From contig CAIIXF020000008.1 of NCBI GenBank assembly GCA_903813345.2, forward strand, positions 33,692,867 to 33,756,866: a stretch of 64,000 nt of DNA, in the 5' to 3' direction. Numbering within the stretch: the first letter of the stretch is position 1; each line of letters begins with the position of its first letter. Shown piece after piece: positions 11,501 through 22,259 of this stretch. This DNA is from Owenia fusiformis (taxonomy: Eukaryota > Annelida > Polychaeta > Sabellida > Oweniidae). A program made the position numbers and the translations under genes. Below the pieces are notes generated by a model that saw only the letters and a program-made list of their open reading frames with translations, ran no database searches and was not told the origin of the DNA.

Positions 11501-14500
11501 ACCAAACGGTTCACCTGAAAACGCGCAGACAAGACTTCACAGACAAGATTTTAGGACCGAAAAATCCAAAATGGCCGACAATAAAAAAGTCCTTATGAGT
11601 TTTTGCTGATTTCTTTTTACAAAATTATCACATATAACTACTGTTAACAATAAAGTAGGCTTTTACAACAAAGTACATCTGAAATTATTTATAAAGCTAC
11701 TAAATAGTTAAAGTATGAAAACTCAAAAACACCATTCAATATGATACAAAGTATTATCGCGCGCTAACTTTTCTTAAGACATTCAAAATGGCTGACACGA
11801 CTGAGCTAGCAGGTCCAAAACCTAATCAGATCTAGAATGAAGTGAGCTGAACAAGATTTTAAAGTTTTAAAAGCAACTGTGAAGCAGTTTTTCTTAAAGT
11901 TTGCAGACAAGGATTTTAGCATTTGACTTCAAAATGGCGGACAGGAAGTAGGTTTCGAGTTAAATTTTTTTCATCCACATCTATAGGCACTCATAAGTTA
12001 TCCCTGAAAATTTGAAGGTGATATCTGTAGCGGTTTTGGAGAAAACTCCCGGACGTACGGACGGACAGACGGACGGACAGACGGACGGACGGACAGACAG
12101 TCGGACGCGCCTAGGCCGACAATATGGCCCCACACTATGTGGTGGGGACATAAAAAGTAGTATTTTTTTCGAGATATTGTTATTTGAACAAAGCCAAATA
12201 TATTCAGTCTGAAAAAATATTGTAAGAGGTTTTTCTTCCAGTCAATTAACAATCAAAACAATGAAAGCAACCTTTTATTTCATTCAATATCTCCACAACC
12301 TTTTTATAGCTTAATGTTTCTAACATGAAGAACAATATGGTATCAATTGTGGAGGACCCGGGCTGAAAGCATTATCAGTTTGGTCATTGGTACCCCCTCC
12401 CCCCTCCTTACTAAATGTCTAATTAATGCTCTTTCCACTCTGCTGCAATAAATTCATAACACCATAGACTGACTGAGTGTCTTCAACCCACCTAAATCAG
12501 ATGACTGTTCTCTACCATGAACAGACTTTAACAGCTGTTTATAGGCAAACTCTCACCTGAATCAGATGACTGTTCTCCACTATGAACTGACTTTAACAGC
12601 TGGTTATAGGCAAACTCTCACCTGAATCAGATGACTGTTCACCACTATGAACTGACTTTAACAGCTGTTTATTGGCAAACTCTCACCTGAATCAGATGAC
12701 TGTTCTCCACTATGAACTGACTTTAACAGCTGGTTATAGGCAAACTCTCACCTGAATCAGATGACTGTTCTCCACTATGAACTGACTTTAACAGCTGTTT
12801 ATAGGCAAACTCTCACCTGAATCAGATGACTGTTCTCCACTATGAACTGACTTTAACAGCTGTTTATAGGCAAACTCTCACCTGAATCAGATGACTGTTC
12901 TCCACTATGAACTGACTTTAACAGCTGTTTATAGGCAAACTCTCACCTGAATCAGATGACTGTTCTCCACTATGAACTGACTTTAACAGCTGTTTATAGG
13001 CAAACTCTCACCTGAATCAGATGAATGTTCTCCACTATGAACTGACTTTAACAGCTGTTTATAGGCAAACTCTCACCTGAATCAGATGACTGTTCACCAC
13101 CATGAACTGACTTTAACAGCTGTTTATAGGCAAACTCTCACCTGAATCAGATGATTGTTCTCCACTATGAACTGACTTTAACAGCTGTTTATAGGCAAAC
13201 TCTCACCTGAATCAGATGACTGTTCACCACTATGCACTGACTTTAACAGCTGTTTATAGGCAAACTCTCACCTGAATCTGATGACTGTTCTCCACTATGA
13301 ACTGACTTTAACAGCTGTTTATAGGCAAACTCTCACCTGAATCTGATGACTGTTCTCCACTATGAACTGACTTTAACAGCTGTTTATAGGCAAACTCTCA
13401 CCTGAATCTGATGACTGTTCTCCACTATGAACTGACTTTAACAGCTGTTTATAGGCAAACTCTCACCTGAATCAGATGACTGTTCTCCACTATGAACTGA
13501 CTTTAACAGCTGTTTATAGGCAAACTCTCACCTGAATCTGATGACTGTTCTTCACTATGAACTGACTTTAACAGCTGTTTATAGGCAAACTCTCACCTGA
13601 ATCAGATGACTGTTCCCCACTATGAACTGACTTTAACAGCTGTTTAAAGGCAAACTCTCACCTGAATCAGATGACTTTTCTCCACTATGCACTGACTTTA
13701 ACAGCTGTTTATAGGCAAACTCTCACCTGAATCAGATGACTGTTCCCCACTATGAACTGACTTTAACAGCTGTTTATAGGCAAACTCTCACCTGAATCAG
13801 ATGACTTTTCTCCACTATGAACTGACTTTAACAGCTGTTTAAAGGCAAACTCTCACCTGAATCAGATGACTGTTCCCCACTATGAACTGACTTTAACAGC
13901 TGGTTATAGGCAGACTCCTCGTCGCTACTAGAGTCTGATTCCTCCTTGAAATAAAACATACAGTTGTGATATCATGTTAATGAATAAAGTTATGTTATTG
14001 TTTTGAATTTCAAAAAACATTGTTTCTTTCATAAAATCTGGTATAAAGAATCACATTCATTATAGAGTTATTTACTGAAAAGATATCAAAAAAACTTTAG
14101 GTTTAAAAATGAAATTCCTAATGCAATGAAATAGCCATTCTATACCACTTGTACTTGGCGTTTGTTTTTGGGGAGCTTCTTTTTCTCTTGTTCATCCTCG
14201 ACTTTCTGATACTTTGTTCTGTCTTGTTTCCTGTAGGATAAAATAATAATTAAAAAATTTTGTTCATATTTATTTTCAAGTTTCCAAATGAGACTGATTA
14301 AAATGTCCATGAACAGTTTCCCGAGATCCTATCTCCAGAGATTTTCATTTGTTTCCTTTTGTGCTGCTGTCAAGTGAAAGGATAGGGATCTTTACCCAGG
14401 CCCATAACCAAATCTGCTTTATTGGTCAGATAATGCACCAAATTATAATGGTTGTTCAAAATAAAAATTTAAGTGGACGGAGCGCCTAATCTCGCGAGAA

Positions 14501-17500
14501 TAAAGCAAATCACGCAAAGGCTCGTGATTTTTTCGACCAATCAAATAGCATGAAATTTACCAAACCATTTCGTCCAGTGTTTCACACATGCACAGTAGAA
14601 ATTGTCAATTTACTGAGCGGAACTTTCAATGGCCTGGAGAAATTTTACTCATGAGAATTGATGATTACTGAACACATATAGGCATAAGAGGTGAGCGACC
14701 CAGTTATTTTTGCGTATAAATGTTTCAAGAATAGCATGATATCAAATAATCTGTACATTATGCTACGATTCATTCAAAAATTGAATCTAGAGGACAGGTG
14801 ACTATATTTTTTCATATTTTTTTAATTATTAGTAGCATAACCTGGTGTATAGTCTACCTCCTAGATGGAGGACTTCCCACTATGGGTCAATATAACCTAC
14901 TTGAGATTTGTTTTGCTCATCGTATAGGAAAAGTAGTACTTAATACACTAGTTCGCTACTTTGTAGATGTATGGCACGTATATGTGTACATGTATTGGCA
15001 ATTAATGTTTGGTGATAGCTAGTAGGAGTGTCAGGGACCGCTGACAGATTATTATTTTGAACCAAAAAATTGAATTATATTTTTGGCGGTCTCAGTAAAT
15101 CAATGGGGTAATCAGGTCCTACGTGCTTTTTACAGGCCCAGAAATCAATGCTCGCTTATAAATGTAGCAAAATCTTTTTTCGTTCGTGGGATATTTTTTT
15201 CACCATATAACCGAACGGGAAGTTTTTGAATAGGACTACATGATCTGAATGGATGTGAGAATTCGATGGGCTGGGATTTGAGAAATTATGATTTGAACTT
15301 TGCCAATTTTACATGTATTCCAATGGGTGAAAAAGTAAGTTGCTTTCTACCTAATATCAACCACATTTATTAGTGAATTTCGAGAAATATGTCGAATTTA
15401 GCCATATTTCGCATATCTTTCTATGGAACCATTTAAAATTTTGCAAATTAACCACTAAAATTCTAGAGACGACGATCTAAATTTTGCTGAGTCAGCAATT
15501 TTCGTTTTTTCATTGAAAACAGTACTTTTCAGCCTAAATTGCTACATTTCTGCTCTCTTATCAAGTAATTTGATGCAGTTCTTGCCAAATTAAAGGAAAC
15601 ACACCCCAAACGTTCCACAGTGTGCGAAGTTCCAACATTTTGACCCTTTAAACCCACGAAAGACCCAATTTTAAAGGGACGTATTCAGTAAACCTGCACA
15701 AAAGACAATGCTACTTGAACTAGCCATCAGAAGTTCATGAAAAACGAAAAATCAATGATGTTCAGTTTAGTAAAGTAGCAAATAGTCCTACTTATGAGAG
15801 AATATAAATCACTTAAGCAATTTGTACAACTTTAAACAGCTGTTTTAAGTAGATTAGTATCGTTATGGGCAAAAATCCCCCAAAATAGCCCAAAATTTGT
15901 CCAAAAATTCAAAATTTTCATGCTCAAGGCTGAATTATTTGCCTATTTTGCTACATTTATCAGTGCAGTGACAAGAAGTCTTGTGGATAGCGCAACTTTT
16001 CCTGAACGTTTCTCTAATAAGATATTTTAATGACAAAATAACTACATTTAGTCTGGAATAAATTGTCACAAAATATAATGACCCCAGGGGTCAAGAGAAC
16101 CCTATAAAATTAAAAGTGCTGAGGGGATTTGAGCAAAAATGTACATATCACTTCATAAAACCCCGAACTTTAAAATTCATATTGAATAAAATGCATATTC
16201 AGTCAACCATGACACTAATATCAACCACATTTATTAGTGAATTTCGAGAAATATGTCGAATTTAGCCATATTTCGCATATCTTTCTATGGAACCATTTAA
16301 AATTTTGCAAATTAACCACTAAAATTCTAGAGACGACGATCTAAATTTTGCTGAGTCAGCAATTTTCGTTTTTTTCATTGAAAACAGTACTTTTCAGCCT
16401 AAATTGCTACATTTCTGCTCTCTTATCAAGTAATTTGATGCAGTTCTTGCCAAATTAAAGGAAACACACCCCAAACGTTCCACAGTGTGCGAAGTTCCAA
16501 CATTTTGACCCTTTAAACCCACGAAAGACCCAATTTTAAAGGGACGTATTCAGTAAACCTGCACAAAAGACAATGCTACTTGAACTAGCCATCAGAAGTT
16601 CATGAAAAACGAAAAATCAATGATGTTCAGTTTAGTAAAGTAGCAAATAGTCCTACTTATGAGAGAATATAAATCACTTAAGCAATTTGTACAACTTTAA
16701 ACAGCTGTTTTAAGTAGATTAGTATCGTTATGGGCAAAAATCCCCCAAAATAGCCCAAAATTTGTCCAAAAATTCAAAATTTTCATGCTCAAGGCTGAAT
16801 TATTTGCCTATTTTGCTACATTTATCAGTGCAGTGACAAGAAGTCTTGTGGATAGCGCAACTTTTCCTGAACGTTTCTCTAATAAGATATTTTAATGACA
16901 AAATAACTACATTTAGTCTGGAATAAATTGTCACAAAATATAATGACCCCAGGGGTCAAGAGAACCCTATAAAATTAAAAGTGCTGAGGGGATTTGAGCA
17001 AAAATGTACATATCACTTCATAAAACCCCGAACTTTAAAATTCATATTGAATAAAATGCATATTCAGTCAACCATGACACTAATAGGGTCAATATAACCT
17101 ACTTGAGATTTGTTTTGCTCATCGTATAGGAAAAGTAGTACTTAATACACTAGTTCGCTACTTTGTAGATGTATGGCACGTATATGTGTACATGTATTGG
17201 CAATTAATGTTTGGTGATAGCTAGTAGGAGTGTCAGGGACCGCTGACAGATTATTATTTTGAACCAAAAAATTGAATTATATTTTTGGCGGTCTCAGTAA
17301 ATCAATGAGGTAATCAGGTCCTACGTGCTTTTTACAGGCTCAGAAATCAATGCACGCTTATAAATGTAGCAAAATCTTTTTTCGTTCGTGGGATATTTTT
17401 TTCACCATATAACCGAACGGGAAGTTTTTGAATAGGACTACATGATCTGAATGGATGTGAGAATTCGATGGGCTGGGATTTGAGAAATTATGATTTGAAC

Positions 17501-17795
17501 TTTGCCAATTTTACATGTATTCCAATGGGTGAAAAAGTAAGTTGCTTTCTACCTATCCGTGACTGATACAGCTACCATGTCAGAAGAATAGCACTGAATG
17601 TCAGATGAGAGTGTCAATGGTAACGCTATATCCATTGATTCATAAATGAGTCAAACTTTCAATATACCTATCATCGGCCGGGTGTATTTCTCCAAACTCT
17701 TCAAGATGTTTCTTCTGTTTTTTGGAAATATTTTTTGAAGCGAAATCAGTTGTTCCACGCCCTCGTTTTCTTTTCCCATCAGCTATTCTTCCCAT
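5554..17795 (-). CDS. UTP25: UTP25 (digestive organ expansion factor), N-terminal two thirds
   Basis: Thirteen exons join in phase: 17795-17668 (ATG), 14230-14146, 13944-13857, 10589-10347, 9271-9180, 8795-8706 (or to 8685 with an alternative in-phase donor), 8153-8031, 7512-7427, 7121-7059, 6717-6603, 6316-6238, 5958-5802 and 5650-5554. They give about 482 codons. The start [14 protein letters not shown] with [13 protein letters not shown] matches the UTP25 N-terminus. A Glu/Asp/Ser-rich acidic tract of about 80 residues follows (10347-10589). Then come the degenerate DEAD-helicase-like core pieces: [40 protein letters not shown], and [12 protein letters not shown] in place of the DEAD box. 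UTP25 is a nucleolar SSU-processome factor for 18S rRNA maturation. The family is usually about 700-760 residues, so roughly 270 C-terminal residues are not in view. Every junction keeps GT-AG and phase. Confidence 0.93.
7528..7657. repeat. Dispersed GTCACCAC repeat copy
   Basis: Begins caaggtattaacatgcaaaa, continues tgtcaccacctgccatttgttacag, and ends near tatgtggtgctgacataa. About 130 bp, in the UTP25 intron immediately upstream of the exon at 7427-7512. Same family as the element at 5309. Confidence 0.65.
8180..8515. mobile_element. Tandem/nested mariner-type MITEs (CAGGGTGT ends)
   Basis: Three near-identical segments contain tacaccccctctaaactcat plus acatgtcataaggaacaaaa. The first is left-truncated (8180-8252). 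The second runs from tacagagtgtctcatatt (8253) to gcatatgaaacatcctgta (8379) and is complete with inverted ends. The third (about 8411-8515) ends gcatatgaaacaccctgta. Each full copy has terminal inverted repeats TACAGGGTGT/ACACCCTGTA and TA at the edge, typical of Tc1/mariner-derived MITEs. It sits in a UTP25 intron. Confidence 0.75.
9767..9929. mobile_element. Foldback element, arms about 70 bp
   Basis: aaggaataaataatgatagg at 9767 onward is matched in inverted orientation by the sequence ending cctatcattatttattcc at 9929. The stem of about 70 bp carries few mismatches around a short loop. A related but unpaired arm (ggaatgaataatgatcggcc) lies at about 9613. The phrase ggctatgctgcattctgattggttgag occurs on both sides (about 9707 and 10258), suggesting a larger duplicated unit in the UTP25 intron. 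Confidence 0.65.
10640..12160 (-). repeat. Polar tandem array with GGAC tract and GTGGTGGGGACATAA tag
   Basis: About five and a half units of 155-170 bp start near 10708, 10877, 11040, 11205, 11360 and 11520. Each repeats gtagacaagactttacagac, ggaaaatccaaaatggctgcc and cctgaaaatttgaaattgat. After diverged sequence the array ends with a GGAC/GACA tract (12050-12110) and the tag caccacactatgtggtgggg-like palindrome followed by acataaaa. The layout parallels 1190-2290 and 38999-39720, with a different tag. It lies in the UTP25 intron between exons 3 and 4. Confidence 0.7.
12489..13853. repeat. 65-bp minisatellite copied from UTP25 exon 3 and its donor
   Basis: Twenty-one consecutive 65-bp units abut the parental copy at 13854-13918, which is the 3' end of UTP25 exon 3 plus its 5' splice site. 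On the minus strand each unit is about 60 nt resembling the exon (phrase CAGCTGTTAAAGTCAGTTCA through TCATCTGATTCAG) followed by GTGAG. Every unit therefore carries a CAG|GTGAG donor. Units differ by one to a few substitutions and the distal unit (12489-12553) is most diverged, as expected of growth outward from the exon. 65 is not a multiple of 3, and reading past the true donor meets a TAA within the first unit. Confidence 0.95.
14884..17555. repeat. A-B-B-A direct repeat block in UTP25 intron 1
   Basis: Segment A (470 bp, from gggtcaatataacctacttg) occurs at 14884-15353 and again at 17086-17555 in the same orientation, with only about three base differences. Between them segment B (about 864 bp, from atatcaaccacatttattag) occurs twice in tandem, about 15354-16217 and 16218-17084; the only difference I noticed is a one-base T-run indel. 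A short CTAT occurs just outside both ends. The order A-B-B-A is what an LTR-like A-B-A element would give after tandem duplication of its interior. No protein-coding frame is visible in A or B. Alternatives are segmental duplication or assembly collapse or expansion. Confidence 0.85.
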
Positions 17796-18496
17796 TTTTG
17801 TTTTTCAATATATACATGAATAGTAAAAGTGTGCTATTGAGCGATTTGGTATGTTGATTTGTTCTTTATTACCGTAGAAATCAGTCAAAGTGTGGATTTT
17901 TAGAAAATTCTTCACATTATTTTCAAACTTTCGGCCCATGTGTTTACAGTCTACGTTTGTTACAAGAAAAATGATTGCTCGAAAATTATAAATTAACGAG
18001 ATATGAACCAATCAAAATCTATTTATTAAAGTGAGTTTCGTGACGTCATGTACAGGAAACGTCCGCCATATTGATTATTTTTCAGAAAAAGTTCAAAATG
18101 AAATAAATACAAAGATTCTATCATTAATTAAGAATGCAACAGTCATAAATCTATCTTTATTACATACCTCAAGTATTTGACTATATTTTGAGAACAGACT
18201 TTTGATGTAGGAAACGACTAAGAGCACTAAAAACTGGAGTAAGGTGAGGTTTTGCTCCACAAAAGATTTTTTTTTTTTAAATAATTTTTGTTTCTCTTTT
18301 TCTCTAAACTTTCTGTTCAAATCACTTATGCTTAACTCAACTATTCTTATGTCTTTAATGCAATTAATATTTTATTCGCCATATAAAATAATTATTTCTC
18401 ATTTCCTTCAAAAGCAGTATCTGTAAATTTATGGTTTAGAACTTTAAAAATTTCATAAGAATCTCGTTAATGAAATTTGAATTTCATGAACAAGAT

Positions 18497-18615
18497 AAAG
18501 TGACGAATTTACATATGTTTGCGTTCCAGCCAATAGCGTTTCAACCTCATTTAAATAATGAAGTTGTTATATAAGGGTAATATCCCTTACTATCGGTCTA
18601 TTTAGCGCTTTCGAC
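18497..18615 (+). repeat. DIRS left inverted terminal repeat
   Basis: From aaagtgacgaatttacatat through ggtctatttagcgctttcgac. It is matched in inverted orientation at 24604-24726 with a few substitutions and one short indel near the inner end. It includes the motif gttatataagggtaatatcc. Confidence 0.9.
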
Positions 18616-18781
18616 AGAATAATATTAAAATAAGATTATCCCGTGGGAAAAACACATAATTCCATGATGGATGAAAATTATGTACTTGTTCATGAAATTT
18701 TCAATAAGGTTTTGTTTCATCTTACCATATACTGTATGTGAAACTGTTGATCTTCCTTCACTACTTGTGAAGTTATCTTAA

Positions 18782-19538
18782 GGTCTCATGGAAGTTAACA
18801 GGAAATGACAAAACAAAAAATGACAAAGCCATGCTGGATTTTGAAAATTTTTTGAACCAAGATAACAGAGTTCTGTTTGGACCTCCAGTCAGTTTAACTA
18901 GTTCCACATATCATTTACATGATCGGGAACACAGTTGAAATGGTCAGAATGACCATAAACATGATAGAATAACCTTTTTAGCCCTCTGAAAATGTGACTG
19001 AAAAATAGCTAAAAGTAGGTGCTCAGGAAAGGTCAATGAACAGAATCTTTTGATTTTTTCAGAAAATGTGTCCAATATATTGCTCTAAATGACACAATCT
19101 TTGAAATTTTAAAAAATCGTCTGAAACAATAATGGCTGTAGTAAAAAGGAAAATAGATCGATTTTCAATTCAGTTTTTTTCAATTTTTTCTTTTTCTAAG
19201 AATGATATCAAATTTTTTTGAATTGTATCATTTAGAGCAATATATTGGGCACATTTTCTGAAAAAGTCAAAATATTCTGTTCAGTGACCTTTCCTGAGCA
19301 CCTACTCTAAGCTATTTTTTAGTCACATTTTCAGAGGGCTGAAAAGGTTATTCTATCATGTTTATGGTCATTCTGACCATTTCAACTGTGTTCCCGGTCA
19401 TGTAAATGATATGTGGAACTAGTTAAACTGACTGGAGGTCCAAACAGAACTCTGTTATCTTGGTTCAAAAAATTTTCAAAATCCAGCATGGCTTTGTCAT
19501 TTTTTGTTTTGTCATTTCCTGTTAACTTCCATGAGACC
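18782..19538. mobile_element. 757-bp foldback element flanked by TTAA, nested in DIRS
   Basis: The arms at about 18782-19095 and 19225-19538 are long, nearly perfect inverted complements (left begins ggtctcatggaagttaacag; right ends ctgttaacttccatgagacc) around a loop of about 130 bp. TTAA lies directly outside both ends (18778-18781 and 19539-19542), the target signature of piggyBac-like and other TTAA-specific transposons. No coding sequence is present, so it is non-autonomous. Because it interrupts the DIRS element it inserted later. Confidence 0.88.
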
Positions 19539-19839
19539 TTAAGTTGTTACTGTAATATACTTCGTTTCCTGTGAAGTATCATAATTCGATTATTTACAAG
19601 TCTATCGTAACATTCCGACAGGTCCTTCTCTACCACTTCCAGTGGGAGTAAAGTTTGATGCTCAATCATGTCCTTTGAGAGTACAATATCTTCTACCAGC
19701 ACTTTGTGGGATTCCAAAAAGTTTATACATCGCCCTTTAGGCCTCTGTCCTTATTATGTTGAGTGAGTTATCCCCTGAAAGCATAACAATAAATAATTAA
19801 TGTTATGTAATGTGGGAGGGCTGTGGAGGGATTATGTAT

Positions 19840-19950
19840 GTAAATTCGTCACTTTATCTTGTTCATGAAATTCAAATTTCATTAACGAGATTCTTATGAA
19901 ATTTTTAAATTTCATTTCACTCGCTAAAGTGACGAATTTACATATGCTTG
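19840..19950. other. DIRS internal complementary region
   Basis: The first part (tgtaaattcgtcactttatc through gagattcttatgaaattt) is the complement of the left outer end at about 18440-18515. The second part (cactcgctaaagtgacgaat onward to catatgcttg) is the complement of the right outer end at about 24704-24736. Such a junction template is the defining structure of DIRS-1-type elements and is thought to guide completion of the circular cDNA intermediate. Confidence 0.88.
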
Positions 19951-20412
19951 TTCAAAGATAGAGCTCACCTCAAAACTAATGATGAGAAGTCTACAATTTC
20001 CTTTTTATAAAATTTGTGAAAAGTTTCAGCATTGGACCAGTTGGCAGTGTTGACAATAAACTAGATGCGAGTAGAAATAATCTTGATTTACGTCATTAAA
20101 TATTCAAAATTCAGTCAAAGTGATGTCATATTTGAAATCTACATGTAAAAGTACATCTAGAAATATGGTTTCGAAAATTGTTTATCAACTTTGAAAATTT
20201 AATTTATTTTGAAAATGTGATTTCTAGTTCGAGTTGAATCCTCATGGACCCCATGTTACAAAGTCACAAAAAGTGAAATATCTTTTCTTGTAATCGACAA
20301 ATATCATTTTCCTTTACTGGAAATTTTTTAATTAGCATAACTATTAGATACATGAGGGTTATATGAAAATTGAACCACCAAAACAGATGTAATTTAAGTT
20401 AAAGGGAACTTT

Positions 20413-21330
20413 CTACCATACCCGCCATGCTATCTGACCCGAACGAGCCACCTGGTGGTGAAATTGGTAACTACCTACTCGCATCTGCGTTATTGTATTG
20501 ATCAACATGCCACTAGTCCATGCTTTTGAAGTAGCTGCAGATCTAGTAGAGTGACCTTTATAAGTTTTAGTATCTATACCTGCCTGTTCCATAACAGATT
20601 TGAGCCATCCTGCTATTGTACAAGTTACTACAGGATTGAATGGTCTAACATTTGATATGAACAGTCTAGATTTTTGTTGTTCAGTTTTCCTAAGTTCACT
20701 TGTCATTTCTAAGTAATCTCTGATACATTTGACAACATCTAAGTTGGGATTTTCTATGAAACTTTGAAAAATCAGAACATTATATGGTTTTTTGGGTGTT
20801 GATGTTTTGCAAAGTCCATCTGTGGGAGCTTCTATTTCGAACCCTTTATCAATGAAAAGTTGTGGATTCATTTTAGACAGTTCTGATCCTCGACATGCAC
20901 TTGTTAGGGCCATTAACATGGATAGTTTTTGAGAAAGAGATTTCCTACTAAGAGTTTTATTATCTCCTAAGTCATTTATGTAATTCAAGACCAAACCTAC
21001 ATCCCAAGTATGACCATATCTTGGTTTTGGTGGTTTCGTGTTAAAGAAACCCTTCATTAACATGGAGATTGTTGGGTGTTGTCCTACCTTAATTCCCTCT
21101 ATTGGTTCATGATATGCTGAGATTGCTGATCTATAGTTATTAAGAGTAGGATATTCCTTACCTGTTTCATAAAGGTATGTTAGGAAATTGGCTACATCTG
21201 CCAGAGGGGATTGAAATGCATTAATTCCCCGTTCAGTACACCAACTTTCCCACTTTCCCCAGGTGTAGTTATAAGCATTTGTTGTGCCTCTTCTTCTAGA
21301 TTTAATGATGAATTTTGAAGCATTTTTTGA
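20413..21330 (-). CDS. DIRS tyrosine recombinase (YR)
   Basis: An open frame runs from 22209 to 20413, but only about its last 300 codons look like recombinase; the upstream part is the alternative frame of RNase H. The core-binding domain has YTWGKWESWCTERG and LTYLYETG. The catalytic domain contains ACRGSEL (first Arg, about residue 440 of the open frame) and GHSTRSAATSKA (His and second Arg of the HxxR box, about 553-556). The expected nucleophilic Tyr about 34 residues after the box His is not visible: the frame ends GQIAWRVW, and the only nearby Tyr is 28 residues after that His. This YR would integrate the circular cDNA. It is either divergent or inactive at its C-terminus. Confidence 0.88.
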   Translation of the reverse strand, partial: SKNASKFIIKSRRRGTTNAYNYTWGKWESWCTERGINAFQSPLADVANFLTYLYETGKEYPTLNNYRSAISAYHEPIEGIKVGQHPTISMLMKGFFNTKPPKPRYGHTWDVGLVLNYINDLGDNKTLSRKSLSQKLSMLMALTSACRGSELSKMNPQLFIDKGFEIEAPTDGLCKTSTPKKPYNVLIFQSFIENPNLDVVKCIRDYLEMTSELRKTEQQKSRLFISNVRPFNPVVTCTIAGWLKSVMEQAGIDTKTYKGHSTRSAATSKAWTSGMLINTITQMRVGSYQFHHQVARSGQIAWRVW

Positions 21331-22259
21331 AAAACCTGTTGTTTCATAATGTGACCTGAGATTTTCCATGCCGCTAGTTGCATGTTGTTTTGACTGATTA
21401 GTGGGTGTGATTGATTCTGTGGAGATTTCAGTAAGTTCTCTGAAGTTGGTAAGAGTATTGGATTTTTGATTGACATTTGTATCAGTTGTGGGTACCATGG
21501 TTGAGATTGCCATATTGGGGTTATCAGAACTAAATCTGCTTTCTCCCTCCTTACTTTTTCTAGTAATCTGTTTATAAGGCAAAAGGGAGGAAAGGCATAC
21601 AGCAGTTGATCTCTCCAACTCTGTGTAAATGCGTCCACCGCTATCGAGAAAGGATCTTTCTTCCAGCTGTAATATTTGGTTATCTGAGCATTCATTCTGT
21701 TTGCAAAGAGGTCTATTTTCATTGGTCCCCATATTTTGTTCAGTTGTGAGAAAATGCTCTTGTCCAGCATCCAATCTGACGAGTCCTTGAATACTCGTGA
21801 TGCATTGTCTGCTATCAGATTGGCTTTCCCTGGAAGATATTCTGCTGTAATTGTGATCTGTTTGTTCAGGCAATGTGAAAAAATTTCTTTGGTTAATTCT
21901 ATTAGTTTCAATGATCTGGTCCCCCCCAGTTTGTTTATGTGACTCATTGAGGTTATGTTGTCTGTTTTTATCAGCACATGTTTGTTTGTCAAGTTTCGAG
22001 TAAAAGTGATCACTGACAGTTGAATTGCTTTTAGTTCTAACCAATTGATATGTTGAGTTTTTTCTTGAGGTTTCCACTGACCCTGAATTATCTCCCCTTG
22101 ACATTCCGAACCCCAGCCTGTCAGACTGCTGTCTGTTGATATGATCAGATCCGGTTCGCTGATTTTGATTGCTCGACCGTTCCATTGATCTAGTTTGGTT
22201 ACCCACCAAATGAGTTCCTTTTTGATTTCTGGTTGGAGTGTTACTGTTGCTGAATATGA
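21192..22259 (-). CDS. DIRS RNase H and connecting domain (broken from RT by one stop)
   Basis: In the same frame as RT, directly after the TAG at 22260-22262, the reading continues through LIISTDSSLTGWG (first acidic residue), KTDNITSMSHINK, and AEYLPGKANLIADNASR (the second conserved D region). Then come the DIRS connector phrases KIDLFANRMNAQITKYYSW and YAFPPF..INRLLEKVR. RNase H degrades the RNA strand during reverse transcription. The frame overlaps the recombinase frame at its 3' end, normal for DIRS elements. A single substitution separates it from RT. Confidence 0.88.
   Translation of the reverse strand, partial: SYSATVTLQPEIKKELIWWVTKLDQWNGRAIKISEPDLIISTDSSLTGWGSECQGEIIQGQWKPQEKTQHINWLELKAIQLSVITFTRNLTNKHVLIKTDNITSMSHINKLGGTRSLKLIELTKEIFSHCLNKQITITAEYLPGKANLIADNASRVFKDSSDWMLDKSIFSQLNKIWGPMKIDLFANRMNAQITKYYSWKKDPFSIAVDAFTQSWRDQLLYAFPPFCLINRLLEKVRREKADLVLITPIWQSQPWYPQLIQMSIKNPILLPTSENLLKSPQNQSHPLISQNNMQLAAWKISGHIMKQQVFQKMLQNSSLNLEEEAQQMLITTPGESGKVGVLNGELMHFNPLWQM

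Noticed and set aside
12489-13853. CRISPR-like array suspected from regular repeats
   Set aside because: Units are contiguous without unique spacers, and the sequence is a eukaryotic exon-derived minisatellite.
21330-22209. N-terminal 290 codons of the long recombinase frame as a separate domain
   Set aside because: It is the out-of-frame reading of RNase H (Ser/Gln/Thr/Asn-rich noise) and starts at a TTG, not an ATG.
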